Positions 1 to 12,200 of a stretch of 64,000 bases of DNA are shown in pieces (position 1 is the first letter of the stretch; every line of letters starts with the position of its first letter). A program made the position numbers and the translations under genes. The notes beneath the pieces are model-generated. The model was not told the DNA's origin. It saw nothing but the letters and a program-made list of their open reading frames with translations, and searched no databases. This DNA is from Antedon mediterranea (Eukaryota > Echinodermata > Crinoidea > Comatulida > Antedonidae). The stretch spans positions 4,374,312-4,438,311 of the forward strand of contig NC_092675.1 in assembly GCF_964355755.1 (NCBI RefSeq). The letters run 5' to 3'.

Positions 1-39
1 GAGTGCCTACACTGTACAAGTCTTATATATTATATGCTT

Positions 40-173
40 TTAAGCTCTGTCTACACTATCAAACTAGTTTGACAAAAAAAGTGTGATGTCCTCAAATGGT
101 AGTGATATGCCCCAATATGGGCACATCACATTTTTTTGTCACACAAAGTTTGATAGTGTAGACAGAGCTTTAA
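40..173 (+). mobile_element. MITE family A, copy 1
   Basis: TTAA flanks both ends, followed by the TIR GCTCTGTCTACACTATCAAA and its complement. It lies in PTEN intron 2, 30 bases past the exon 2 donor. The inside holds GTGATRTGCCC-type sub-repeats common to the family. Confidence 0.85.
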
Positions 174-187
174 TTTAGATTAGTTTA

Positions 188-668
<481 letters not shown>

Positions 669-673
669 GGCCT

Positions 674-679
674 CTACAT
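674..679 (-). promoter_or_regulatory. Start-stop mini uORF just upstream of the PTEN start
   Basis: On the minus strand an ATG at 679-677 is followed directly by TAG, five bases before the PTEN ATG at 668. A plausible acceptor (TCTGATTAG, ending at 684) would put this start-stop pair in the 5' UTR. Start-stop elements can stall ribosomes and lower translation of the main frame; whether this one is in the mature mRNA is inference. Confidence 0.35.
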
Positions 680-784
680 GGACCTAATCAGATTACACAT
701 TGTTAACAATAAGAAACATTCATTTTTCATATATAGTGGAGCTGATGGTTATGTGCTTGGGGGTGGAACTGACACTTATTTTTG

Positions 785-937
785 TTAAGCTCTGTCAACT
801 CAACACTATCAAACTTTATGTGACAAAAAAATGTGATGTGCCCATATGGACATGATGATGTCATATCACTACCATATTTATGCATATATCACTATTATAT
901 TTGGGCACATCACACTTTTTTTGTCAAACTAGTTTAA
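785..937 (-). mobile_element. MITE family A, copy 2 (one end lost)
   Basis: Starts TTAAGCTCTGTCAACTCAAC and carries the family core (GTGATGTGCCCATATGGACA), but stops at CAAACTAGTTTA without the closing TIR. It lies upstream of PTEN coding exon 1. Confidence 0.75.
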
Positions 938-1241
938 TATGCACACGACAAGATTGTTAGTCCAGAGTGAATTTTAGTTGTAGTTTTTCACAAATGAAGA
1001 GCTAGCTTTGTTTGCCCAAAGTGGGTTTTATAAGACATAACCGGACAAATTCAATAATTTTAACATACTCAGACATTGAAAGGACAGTGACCCTTTAACA
1101 CCTTAAATGATAATGAAAGCTTAACTTAAACAAAACGTAAGTAAAAAATATTGAGCATTTCACTCTATTATAATAGACTACACCTGTAGACTATAACATA
1201 CTCTTTTGATTTCCTTTGATTTCATAGATCTTTATTTATCA

Positions 1242-1578
1242 TTAAGCCCTGTCTACACTATCAAACTAGTTTCAGGGAATAATTTCGCCAGTGTAGCATA
1301 GCAAAAAGCTATACAAAACCACCTTTTTGCTACACATTTCTGAAATTGTGTAGCAAAAAATACAATACAAAACTATGTTTCTTGACTAAAAAATCAGTTT
1401 GATTAGCAATTTTGGTAAACAAAATTTTCAAATGAAATTTTTCCCTGAGTTTGACAAAAAAAAGTGTGATCTGCCTAAATATGGTAGTAATATACCCAAA
1501 TATAGTAGTGATATGACATCATCATGTCCATATATGGGCACATAACATTTTTTTGTCACATAAAGTGACTGAGCTTTA
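1242..1578 (+). mobile_element. MITE family A, copy 3, split by another element
   Basis: The left part is 1242-1272 and the right part 1448-1578; a 175-bp CAGGGA-ended element sits between them. The right terminus has lost part of its TIR. Confidence 0.8.
1273..1447. mobile_element. CAGGGA-ended MITE (family C), copy 1, nested
   Basis: Begins CAGGGAATAATTTCG and ends GAAATTTTTCCCTG, so the termini are inverted repeats. It interrupts a family A MITE and is flanked by the 5-bp direct repeat AGTTT (1268-1272 and 1448-1452), restoring the uninterrupted host MITE when removed. CAGGG ends and a 5-bp duplication suggest a hAT-like mover, but no transposase is present. Confidence 0.85.
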
Positions 1579-1929
1579 CATAGCACTACAGTAGATGGAA
1601 TCAATGATAAATCAATGACATCTCCAAGCAAAAATTATTGCCCAATAAAAAGACAACCTAATACTAAATGTCAAATATAATTCTTAAATCATCTAAAAAT
1701 AATGCAATTGCAACTGATTAATTGACCAATGAGACTTATACAAATGAGACAGTACTGTACAATTTATGCTACAATTATATGATTATATGATATTTACTGT
1801 ATTAGAAAAACCTATTTTCATTACTTCATTTCAAATAATACCAAATAATACCACCATACAATTCAAGTTACAGTTTTATTAAATTAATTAATCATTCATA
1901 GTAATTAATATACTGTACAAATTAAAAAG

Positions 1930-2262
1930 TCAAATGGCCGAGCGGTTAAGGCAGGGGCGCTGTTTACCGTACCTAAAGAGCCAACAACATCGGCAAGGGT
2001 TCAAGGCCTCGCTCCTAGTTCTGGCGGTGGAACAAGTCTTCTCGGATAAGGATTATAAACCGTAGGTCCAGTGTACACAGTTATAACCTGTGTGAACTTT
2101 AAAGAACCCAGATCATTATTCGAGAAGAGTAGGGGGTTACCCCGGTAAACTGGTTTACATAATAGCCCTGTATCAGGAGGATTACCACCTATCTCATAGG
2201 ACAGTGATTAATTTACTATTGGTAATTCTTAGCCACATAGCCTAAAGACATAAAATAAATAA
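1930..2262 (+). mobile_element. tRNA-derived SINE (family 1)
   Basis: The head has a perfect Pol III A box, TGGCCGAGCGG, and a B-box-like GGTTCAAGGCC about 55 bases later, as in Leu/Ser-type tRNAs with a long variable arm. The body continues through a shared segment (TTCTCGGATAAGGATTATAA) and ends in ACATAAAATAAATAAA. A head-less reverse copy is at 51651-51861. It is a retroposon, not a functional tRNA gene: the arms do not fold cleanly. Confidence 0.8.
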
Positions 2263-2282
2263 AAAATAATGACTGTTTAGTG

Positions 2283-2377
2283 CCATGGTACAAATAATTT
2301 CATGAAGTAAAAGATGGGAAATTCTATGAGAATAGAATGTCATATTTCACCAAATAAAATTATTTGTACCATCGCAC
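2283..2377. repeat. Small TIR element, about 95 bp
   Basis: The ends read GCCATGGTACAAATAATTT and AAATTATTTGTACCATCGC, an inverted repeat of about 18 bp around 55 bases of AT-rich DNA. It looks like a mini-MITE. Confidence 0.5.
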
Positions 2378-2724
2378 AAATATAAAAATATTGTTGCCAT
2401 TGATCTGATCTTGTTGATGTGAAGGAGATCGGATCGTACACGCCGTCGACTCCGTTAACAGAACAGAGGGTGCTGCTACAGTATTAGATTTCATGCAGAT
2501 TTTTTTTTCTTTACATGAAAAAAGGTAATATTTCATGATCTTTAAATAATACATACTATTCTACGCCATGTAACCCACAAATCGTCCAATTTATATAGAT
2601 ACAGTCTAACTATAAGCCTTATCATCATAATCATATGATAAGACTTGAAAAATACCTTGAGTAATTGGCAAGTCTTGTTGATTGAATGGTTTGAAAATAA
2701 AATTAAAAAACAAAACAATGGAAG

Positions 2725-2880
2725 CTCAAAACAAAAGGCAAGCTAGACTAGGCCTAGCTAGTTTAGGCTAGTTAGCTAGCTAGCTAGGCCTTACCCTACA
2801 TATTATACTGCTAGCTAGGCCTAGCCTAGCTAGAGTTCTAGCCTACTAGGCGTAGTCTACTACTTAGTACTACTTTAGCT
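2725..2880. repeat. CTAG/TAGGCCTA-rich low-complexity tract
   Basis: Dense short palindromes (CTAG, GCTAGC, CTAGGCCTAG) repeat irregularly here. No coding frame. Confidence 0.5.
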
Positions 2881-3140
2881 CTATCAATTAGTAGGTCTAC
2901 TAGGCCTTTACGATCAAGGCAATCGATCTGCACCACCACCGGCTGAAGAACTCGGATACTAGGCCTAGTATTGGCCCCTAGGGCCTACTCTCAGTCTGGG
3001 TCTCACTGTGTGCTGAGCAGCCTGCCTCCCGTGCAGCAAGCCTAATCATTTCTGCTGTCAGATTAAGATCACACGCCGCTCACTCGGGCTGCAACTGTTC
3101 AACACTTTCAAGAGTATTTAAAGATTAAGGCCAAACCTAC

Positions 3141-3310
3141 CTTCAAAATAAACACGTTCGGATGTTTCAAATCAAAATAGTTATGTGGTAAAACAATTTT
3201 TACAAGGTGACAATAATAAACTATAGTAAAAATCGGGTGTTTTCATGTCCACCCCGGAAACTTTATTTATTCGCACTTGAACTTCCGCTCTAAAATGGCG
3301 ACGAAAATCA
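3141..3310 (-). promoter_or_regulatory. Possible PTEN 5' non-coding exon and promoter
   Basis: This stretch holds a YY1-like AAAATGGCG (3292-3300, plus strand) and, on the minus strand, a good donor GAAG/GTAGGT at 3141/3140. It could be the first untranslated exon of the PTEN homologue, with an intron running down to the acceptor near 684. This is inference from motif and position only. Confidence 0.22.
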
Positions 3311-4168
3311 TTCTAAAAATTGAATAAAAAAGTTCATAGCAAAGCTTCAAAAGCAATGATGAGAATGGTTTCAAATATGAAATTAATTAGTTGTTTTGAT
3401 ATTAAACTAACTAAAGTTCCATAGTCAGTTACTTACTACAGACAAATAAAGTAAACAAATTATTATCCTTTACGGAGCTAACCCCCACGTGAAAAATAGA
3501 CTAAACCAAAGATTGACTTTTCATGTTTTGACGTCACACATTATATCGATATTCAATTCTTTTATAAAATTATACTAATTTATTCATTTTTTTAACAATT
3601 ATTATATCATACTTAGTACCTAATATGATAGTATTTACTGTATAATGTAACATGTAATTTGATATGAGGAAATACAATAAAATAAAATAAATATCAATAA
3701 TCAAATCATGAATTTTCTGCACTTCTCTCGGTTGGAGCGGCTTTCCCTCCCATAATTAATATAATAAATACAACTTCACAATTTATATAGGCTAATCGCC
3801 GTTCCGCAACCTATGGGTCGCGAAAAAAAATTGGATGGGTCGCGAAATTGTTTCCGATACTGAAACTTTTATCAATTAGGCCTATACAATCTATGTGAAA
3901 TGTTCTCAGTTTTATTTTCAGATTACATTCTAAATCATTACATTTCCTTATGTTGACGTGCGGCGAGTCGGTAGCGTACACACATTTGGGAATCGACGAC
4001 GGGGTAGTTCGTTGTTAATATAGTGGGGAATCCCACTTTAGGACGTGGAATAACCTACCAACTGGTTCTACGACGCTATTTTTCTGTAGTTGCAAAGTAG
4101 TAGTGTGTAACTTGACTGAACTTCTGCGAACTTTGATGTACCGGCGGTGGGAACTTTTACGTAATAAT

Positions 4169-4200
4169 AGTCTGTTCTTATATAGCGCATATTATAAGCA
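4169..4200 (+). repeat. TATATAGCGC-type repeat fragment
   Basis: Short fragment (TTCTTATATAGCGCATATTA) of a motif that recurs at 38.3, 41.1, 51.9 and, reversed, 61.6 kb. Confidence 0.35.
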
Positions 4201-4705
4201 AGCTCTCGATGCGTAACAATGAACATTAGATAGAAAGAACAATATAAACAGGTCTATTCATCCCAAATTCATAGCGATGTTGTTCAGGCCTTTTTTATGG
4301 CTGTGAGCCCTTGACGTTAGCATTGAACGCAAATGTGTTTACCGGCGGAAAAAGTAGCTGGCTACGATTACTATAACGATAGTGATTATGTATGCATCAT
4401 GACTATGTATTAATATGACGGTAAAAATCGCAAAGATAGCTTACCCAGCCTATTTCCTAAATTAACTTAACTGTCTCAATAATGTTCAAAATAAAATAAA
4501 AACAATATTTTTTTCATTCAAAAAAAAAATTAAAAAATCCGCAGAGTTAAGAAAACAAGCTAGCGATTAGAGTATTCGTACATGCTGAGCATTACACGTT
4601 ACGCCATAAAGTATACATGACTGAGCAGCTGACAATAGTCTATACGTACTTCATATTATTACGTAATTCATCGTTACGTCATAAATATATTTATGACCGT
4701 CAAAG

Positions 4706-4738
4706 CAGGGAGTTGTAAAAATATTTTACAACTCCCTG
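4706..4738. mobile_element. 33-bp palindromic mini-element with 7-bp target duplication
   Basis: CAGGGAGTTGTAAAA, then ATA, then the exact complement TTTTACAACTCCCTG. It is flanked directly on both sides by GTCAAAG (4699-4705 and 4739-4745), as expected for an inserted element. Related copies are at 17582, 47074 and as half sites at 52159 and 52902. Confidence 0.7.
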
Positions 4739-4779
4739 GTCAAAGCTGGTATACTATTAACCTGTTTGTATCATCCAAG

Positions 4780-5036
4780 ATGACCGGTTGACTCCAGTCA
4801 GCTGAGCACCGTGTTAACAACACGGATGTCATGGGTTCAAACCCTATCTGGTCGTGTGGTGGAAAAGAGTTAAACTTTTTTCGAGGTACTGACGTGTTTG
4901 TGGTTCAGAGAATAATACGTCCCCGTTCCACCACACAGGCAACGACACGTTGTCTCTGCCACAGCATTGAGATCGTTTCCACGACATTACCAGATGTAGG
5001 GATCGCAATATGACATAGTATTACTGGGTCACTTTA
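4780..5036 (+). mobile_element. tRNA-like SINE (family 2) with Pol III B box
   Basis: The head folds roughly like a tRNA: a near-complementary acceptor (GACCGG / CTGGTC), an anticodon-like stem CCGTG-TTAACAA-CACGG and a B box GGTTCAAACCC. The D-arm region is long and irregular. About 180 further bases follow before an A-run. A retroposon is more likely than a working tRNA gene. Confidence 0.55.
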
Positions 5037-5088
5037 AAAAAAAACACTGAACCAAAAGTTAAAACTTTTGGTTCAGTGTTTTTTTTTA
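5033..5088. repeat. Long perfect hairpin
   Basis: AACACTGAACCAAAAGTT (5043-5060) and its exact complement (5063-5080) are separated by AA; the A- and T-runs outside extend the stem to about 56 bases. It follows the SINE directly. Confidence 0.7.
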
Positions 5089-7082
5089 TGTGGATTCGTA
5101 AATTTTATGCTTAGCGCCCTCAATTTTAAAAACACAAATACATGTCAGCAATTAGGAACAAAAATGTAGAACATTGTAAAGATGATGCCGATGTTTCTGT
5201 AAGATCAAATACGAAATGTTGGGTCGTGAAAATTCCCAAAATAGGATCATGAGGTCGCGGTCAAAAAAGGTTATAATAAATTAAAGTTTGTCTGTTCCTA
5301 TAAATATATTTTAGTTGATTGTTGCGGAAAAGGTAGTTTTATTTTATGTGGAGATGGTATTTAAAAAATAACCAAAAAGATAAACTTTATTGAACAAACG
5401 TTTTTGCGGCACCGTTCATATTACAAGTAACTAAAAAGAAAAAGAAAACCTGGAAGCTCTCTGAGCTTATTTGAGTTTTTCCAGATACAAGGCATTAACT
5501 ATTAATTTAATTCATATTTTGTTAACATATTTTGAATTTTGCTTTGTGTAAATAAATGAATGAATAATATAATCTTAGCGTTTTATAAACACATTTTAGA
5601 GAAAAAAACTATTTTGTGTTGCTTTTTTCTGATATTTGTAACGGTGTTACAATTTTAATGCAACGTGAACCTAAACCAGAGGCGGAATCAGAAACGAACC
5701 TTCATGTATGGTCTGTACTCTGTACTTACTTTTAGGCCACAATGATAACTTTTGCACACAAAAAAAAAACTCCTGGAGTTGGCATAAAATTCTAACTTTC
5801 GATAAAGCAAAAAGAGACAAACTTTGTAGATTTTGTAACTTATAACTGTTCATTATTATGCATGCATTTTAAATCATGGAGCATTTGTAAGAACATTATT
5901 TTTAATTAAAATGTCATCCATGTAAAATAAGTTTATAAATAAATAAATAAAAGAAACTTTTGAAAACTTCATACAACAATTGTAAAAGTAATTTTTGTTA
6001 TTTTATTTTTGAAAAGTTCCATTCATCTTTCTTTTCATATTTATTTGTGAATTATGTATAGAGGGCGCATGTCAATAATCCTGCTCAAGCCATATATTAT
6101 TATATGGCTCTGATCCTGCTGTGTGATGAATTGGGGTGGAATCAACTGTTCTTATTAAGTTTCTGGGTATTCTTTGTATATTAGTGAATTAATAATCTAT
6201 AAAACCATACAATACAAAACTAAAGAAATGTATACAATATATACAAATATACTAAATGGTTTTAAAATTGCATTATTGCTCATGAATGATATTGATATAT
6301 TCAAAGTATAGCTCAACCTTTCAGCCATAACTTCAATAAAAGTGGTGTACTGTACAAAATCAACCCACTTTATATTTCAGAAAATTTTAAACACCAACAA
6401 AACCTTGAAAATCTAAAAACAACAGTCTCTTGCATCTTCAATGGTGTCATTTTATTCCGAACGGAAATTCTGAAATGAAGTTTGGAGGCTATTATTCTGG
6501 TCATAATCCATACGCCACATTTACCGGTAATGACTTTTTAAACAAACAACGTAGTAAATATTTTGTGTAACGTAAATATAGTTTGAAATTAACGATTGAA
6601 GTCCTAAAAGTCCTAACTAAACTATATAGTACTGTACATATTCCGGGGTAGGCGTTACTCCAGGCTGAAGTGACCACATGACCCAAAATTCCAATAAACA
6701 AAAGTTCTAAATAGTCGCCGACAAAACGTAGGCTACTCACTAATCAATTAAGCAATTCTTTATCTGTACACACCATTCGCAAAAAAATATTTACCGTAGG
6801 AGAAGGATTGTTTTGGAAATTATAAATTGACAACAGCCAAAACGAAATATGTGTTTATATTGAACATGTCTTACAGACTGTATAGTACGTCTCATAGACT
6901 GTCTTCTCCCAGACGTGCTTTGGGGTTTGCGCATGCCCAGTCTAAGTTTCTAAATACACATTTTGTTCAGCCGTTATTAAATACAGTTTCCTAATGTTTC
7001 CGTCCTCTTGAATATAATTTGTTTAGTTTAGTTTAGATGGGCAAGTTTGGGCGGTGTGTGCCTTTTTAACCCCGTCTACAAC

Positions 7083-7112
7083 CATGGAGTAAAGAATATT
7101 CTTTACTCCATG
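7083..7112. repeat. Perfect 30-bp palindrome
   Basis: CATGGAGTAAAGAAT followed by its exact complement with no spacer. Flanks CTACAAC and CTACATA are similar (5 of 7), hinting at a worn 7-bp target duplication like those of the CAGGGAGTT palindromes. Confidence 0.6.
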
Positions 7113-8667
7113 CTACATACAACGAATCCAATAGGTTTTTAAACACGTGTTGGTGGTTTCAGAAATCAGGCTTGGTCGTCGGTTGGCAAACTATTGCAAT
7201 ATGTAATTACTAACAAATTAAAGAAGTGGAGAGTTATTTTCATTTTGTCCTGTTTGTATGTCAATGGCGGTTAATCGCTTAATTACAATAGGCTTATAAT
7301 CAAGATGATGCAAAGTTATAGATAACAAGAATATTTCTTACAAAAAACGCTGCTCGCTTATTGTTATTGCTAAGGTCAAGTCTGGGGGTCACTTCATCAC
7401 GCCTAGATACTTCAAGTATCCTATTACAAACAAAAATTTCAATGGACTGTTTTGATAATAATTCAATGATTATCTGACAGCGAATTATATCATGGGACTC
7501 ATAAATACCAGAATGCTTTGGGATTTGTCGTTAGACTCTTTTCTCAGCCGTTTTTGGATTCAACAGGTGGTACCAATAAATTATAGTGGAGTTTCCATTT
7601 TAACAAAAATGTCAAAGTGTAGTACTATAAAGCTGCTTGATTTCATCTAATGAATGAGTCATCTCGTGTGACGTAGCGGGCTAGAGCAGCAGCGTGAAAA
7701 TGTGCTGGAGGTTTTTCTAGAAAATAGAGGGCGACCTATAGGATTGAATATATTTGTGTCGGATTTCTCTTCATGGTTTGCAAAAATGCGCTGTAACCTC
7801 TTGGTTTTCAATAGCTAGTGCGCATTGAATGCATGTGCGACGCATTTTTCCACTGAACGAAGAGAGATATCTTCCAAGGTTTTAACACCTTTACCCCTAT
7901 AGATATTGCTTATTTTCTGATGAAAATTTGAATCTGTGTAGCTTATAGAGGTAGAATTTTCTGTGGAAAGGTAGGACATTGTTGAGAGTTGTGTGTACGT
8001 GACGTAAGGTGTTTTAATATCCGATATAGGAATGTAATCAATGCTTTTTCTCCCGCGTTTGCCCCATTTCACTTCCTATTTCATTTGAACGACGGTAAAC
8101 GATCGTCATGCAGTGAGAAAGACATGCTTTTTCCGGCGATGACGAATCTTTTTTGAGCTTAGAGCATTTTTTTTCTTTGTCCTAATAACAAATATATATA
8201 AAACGTACTTCATATAATCTGCACTTATAAAACATTTTACGGGTAGGTATTTTCATATTTTGTAACCAAATATTAGTTTTTGTTCACGGGTCACTTATTT
8301 ATATTATGAAAATAAAGTGTTAATTTTTTTTTACTGGCTCGGCCATCAACATTCCCATTCCATTGGAGTGGCTAGAAATTGTCGCCCAACACAAGAAACC
8401 ATCCAAATTAATTAAGATGAAAAGTAGAATGTGAAAATATAAATGCGTTTATTTTCTACATATTTGTATAAGTTCCTTTTAATGTTATTTGATGTTTTCA
8501 TTTTAAGAACAAGGAAATACATTTTATTTATTCAAACACTCTTCAGTGTTGGGAAATCCATTAATCAAATCAATGAATGTGGAATAATGCAATTAAAAAT
8601 ATTAAATATGACATCCAGATACTAGGCCTAAAATGAATTTATCTTATTATTTTTATTAGTTAGGCCA

Positions 8668-8700
8668 AGCTGATGAGAATACATTTTGATTCTCATCAGC
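8668..8700. repeat. Hairpin with 12-bp arms
   Basis: GCTGATGAGAAT and its exact complement surround an 8-base loop. No target duplication is evident. Confidence 0.45.
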
Positions 8701-9252
8701 ACCAACATGTTAGATTAGAATAGGTATTTTATTGCCAGGTTTAAATTTTAATAACTAATAATAATATCGCATTCAAAAACATGTCGCATCAACTCAAAGG
8801 TCAACAAGTCTTCAAGATTTTGTTTTGGTCTACAGTACAGCAAGTTTCATTTTGTGAAATTTATGAATATAATGTAGAATGAAAGTATCCCCATTGATTT
8901 TTATTGTCATTCGCTGTCAAAACATAGAAAAAAGATGACCTTTTTGATGGTGGTAGGGGAAGGGCCAAATTCACACTGGTGGATGACTGGACCCATGTAA
9001 TCTATTAAAAAAATAATTACAACTATGTAATAATTACTGTATACCGTGCATTCATAATCAACTGTACAATGTAAAATATTGCGGCGCCCAAAAGAGTAAG
9101 CAATTAGAACATGAATTTATGGACACTTAACAGTATAAATTTGTCGGTATGCTGGGATTGGTACTGTAATTCAAATTGCATATTATCAATTTTGATCATT
9201 TTCAATCATTTTTGTGTAATTTTTTTTTTCTAGTCTCCTCCAACAGGCGGTC

Positions 9253-12200
9253 ATGGTTATGGCTGATAATCCCTCTCCTCCACCTCAGTTACACAGTGCG
9301 GAGGTCGTGGGTCGTGAATTTGTTCGACAGTATTATACACTACTCAACGAAGCTCCGTTCTATTTGCATAGGTTAGTATAAAATTGTTTTTTCAATGTCA
9401 CTTCATAATGCTAAAAAACATGAGGGATTGCTACATTCCAGTGTCATGACATAGTGGAGGCAGAAGTAACGTAAAGCTTGTCATCACTATGCGTGATAGT
9501 GTCAGATGTGTTACAATGTCCAGCATGTAATCTCTTGGCACTGATCATCTTCACTCCAAACAATCATCAATAATGTGATCACAACAAAAAAAACATCATA
9601 CAAATTAATAAAAACAAGTCCCTCTCCTTTTTTTTCTTTTAAACACAATACAAAAAGTTGGTTTCAATATAAATTTTAGGAACAAATATTATGTTGGCTC
9701 TATACCACAGATCACATTGTATGAAAATGACTCATTTTGGGAATACCATGGCCAAAAAAATGTTATTACTAACACATTGTGATAGTGATACACATGACTA
9801 ATAGTAGGCCTGTCCAAATCTGTATCCAGATCATCTGTCAAATTGAATAATGTTATCTTATACAAAGAAAATGGATTGTTTTGTGAATCTGCTATTGTCT
9901 TGCACAACAAGCCATAATGGAACTAATTAATTACCTCCTTACTGAAAATCCACAATGAAGTGTTTCTTCCTATACATTTTCAATTGATAGTAATTTACAA
10001 TATAACATCTAGTTCTAATTTGTTATTATTTTCAAGCAGTTAGCTATTTTTAAGACTGAATTTAAAAACTCTATAGTTTAATAGACCATTTTGATTTATA
10101 TCATTACATGATATGAACTCTTTATATAACTGAAATTGTTATGCATGGCTTATGCAAATTGATTATACAAAAGATCATTTCTTGTAATTGACTACACATA
10201 ACTTGTGTTTAAATTGTTATTTTTTATATTATTACAAATTAAAGTTTCATAATGTATGGTATTTGTGCGCTTTGGTTTAAGTGTAATTTTACGGCTGGAA
10301 ATATTACTTTAAATACTAGCATTCAAAATTGTATTGTTCCAGCATCCAATTGTCATGGCTACTTGTCTACTCAGTAGGCGTATAACCAGGGTTCCTCTAT
10401 TCTGTAAATTGCATTGTTTCAGTGTATAACATTTGTAGACTAAGTTTAGATGATTAAAATGTTATCAATAGCCTGTCAGGATATCTGAAATATTGAGTAG
10501 CTTGGCAAGGAATGTTTTTTTTTATTCATTCAGTCCAAATATAACAAGCAATTTCAATACAAAACTAGACATGAAACTCGTCACTTTGACGAGTTAGTTA
10601 TCCGCTCGACAAACGCCACGTGCACGTCATACGTTAGAATATTGCACACAGAAAAATATTAAGGCATTATGACCTGAACTGAAGAATATGATATGTTGTT
10701 ATTTCTGTTATTTTGTGTCATATAGTATACACAGTACAATCTGTATACATATCACAAACAGTGTAAAATAGGTGAAATTACGGGACCGGTATTTTATTGT
10801 AATTTTTAACATCTTGACGGTTTCAAAATGAAATGCAAAAGTAGAAATTTCATAATAAAATTATCTCAGCAACAACATATTAACGTGTAGAAGAAATTTG
10901 AATACGTGAAATATTAATGCGTGCTCTTTTAAATGTAATGAAATATAACGCAAAAGATGAAAATACGACTTTTTTTATTTAACTGGCCATATGATGATGT
11001 CACAACATTCAATTGGCACAATTTTTACATGATTTTGTATCTACAATACAATAGCTTCCTGAAAACGTTTTAATCGTGATTATCACATTTTATTCTTACG
11101 AGCTATAACAGATTAAAATTTACTGTAAAGATGAAATTAATGACCAACGTAATTTAAATTTTTAGGCATGATGACGTTAAAAAAATTTTAAAAATTTTAA
11201 TTCATGCAAAAGTTGATTGACCTAGAATATATTAAAATCGGGGTGAAAATGGACAACGAATAAGTGGAGATGCGCTCTATTAAATGTGATGAGCTATGAC
11301 GAAAGAGACAAAAATCCTATATTTTATATTCGCGTGGCCATACGAGGACGTCACAATGTCCGGTTAGCCATATTGATTAATGATCCGATATCTACAACTC
11401 ATCACCTTCCAGAATATGTAAGTAAAAAAAAAATCTCCACATAGTTTAGAATCTATGATTGTTTAAAAAAAGGCATAATTTTGACGAATTTTTGAATTTT
11501 TTCTTTAAAAACACGCACAAATTGTATAATTCGACGTGCTCGTATGACGTAATTTTAAGTCTAAATTGTTTTAAAATTTGATAAAATTACTATAAAAGGC
11601 TGGAAAGACATAATTCACGCAAAAACAGATGTTTTTAGCGCTACGTGCGGACCACGCGCGTAAAATTGTTCGCGCGCGTGGGAATTTTTGACATGCTCAA
11701 AATGTCATGATCAGCGTAGAAAGTTGATTAGAAATTAATTTTGCGCATTTTAAATTTAAATGCGCGTGCGCGCGTAACTTCGTTTAAAAAATGCCATTTT
11801 TAGTGCACAAAAAGTTAGCGCAAGATATAAATTAAACTTTTGCTAAATTTCAACTTACATAGTTATATGGTTTTCAATCTATGTTGAATACGGGAAATTC
11901 ATAAAATCACGCGTAAGTCACGTTACGCATTTCTGACGTCATTCACAATAGTAGGTGCACAACTTCACGTGAATGCCCATATGTTGACAAAGTTATGAAA
12001 TGTTATGTTTACACATTTTTGATATAAGCGAGACACAAAAATAGAGGAGAAATGCGCGTGCGCGCGTAACGTCTTGTAAAACATGGCATTTTTAATCCAC
12101 AAAAAGTTTGCCCTTGATATGACTTAAATTTTCAGAAAGTGTCAAAATAAAATTATGCTTGGTTTTTAGCCTATGATCAATCATAAAAAATCATAAAATC

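Larger units (their letters stand above)
5090..9232. other. Intergenic DNA between PTEN and G3BP, no gene recognised
   Basis: AT-rich sequence with short inverted repeats (6087-6108, 7083-7112, 8668-8700) and no convincing coding exon. It should contain the G3BP promoter and any untranslated first exon, because the G3BP start exon is preceded by a splice acceptor. CpG-bearing stretches at 7.6-8.1 kb are candidates but nothing decisive is visible. Confidence 0.5.

Noticed and set aside
1460-1560. Short repeated GATATG/CCCAAATATGG units as a CRISPR-like array
   Set aside because: They are internal sub-repeats of a eukaryotic MITE without regular spacers; the DNA is clearly animal.
4780-4860. 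Functional tRNA-Val gene
   Set aside because: Anticodon-like loop TTAACAA and a good B box exist, but the D-arm spacing is irregular and unrelated repeat sequence follows; it fits a SINE head better.
7815-8072. Minus-strand open frame of 85 codons
   Set aside because: No recognisable domain and no convincing splice sites or upstream start context; could be chance. Left out of the gene list.
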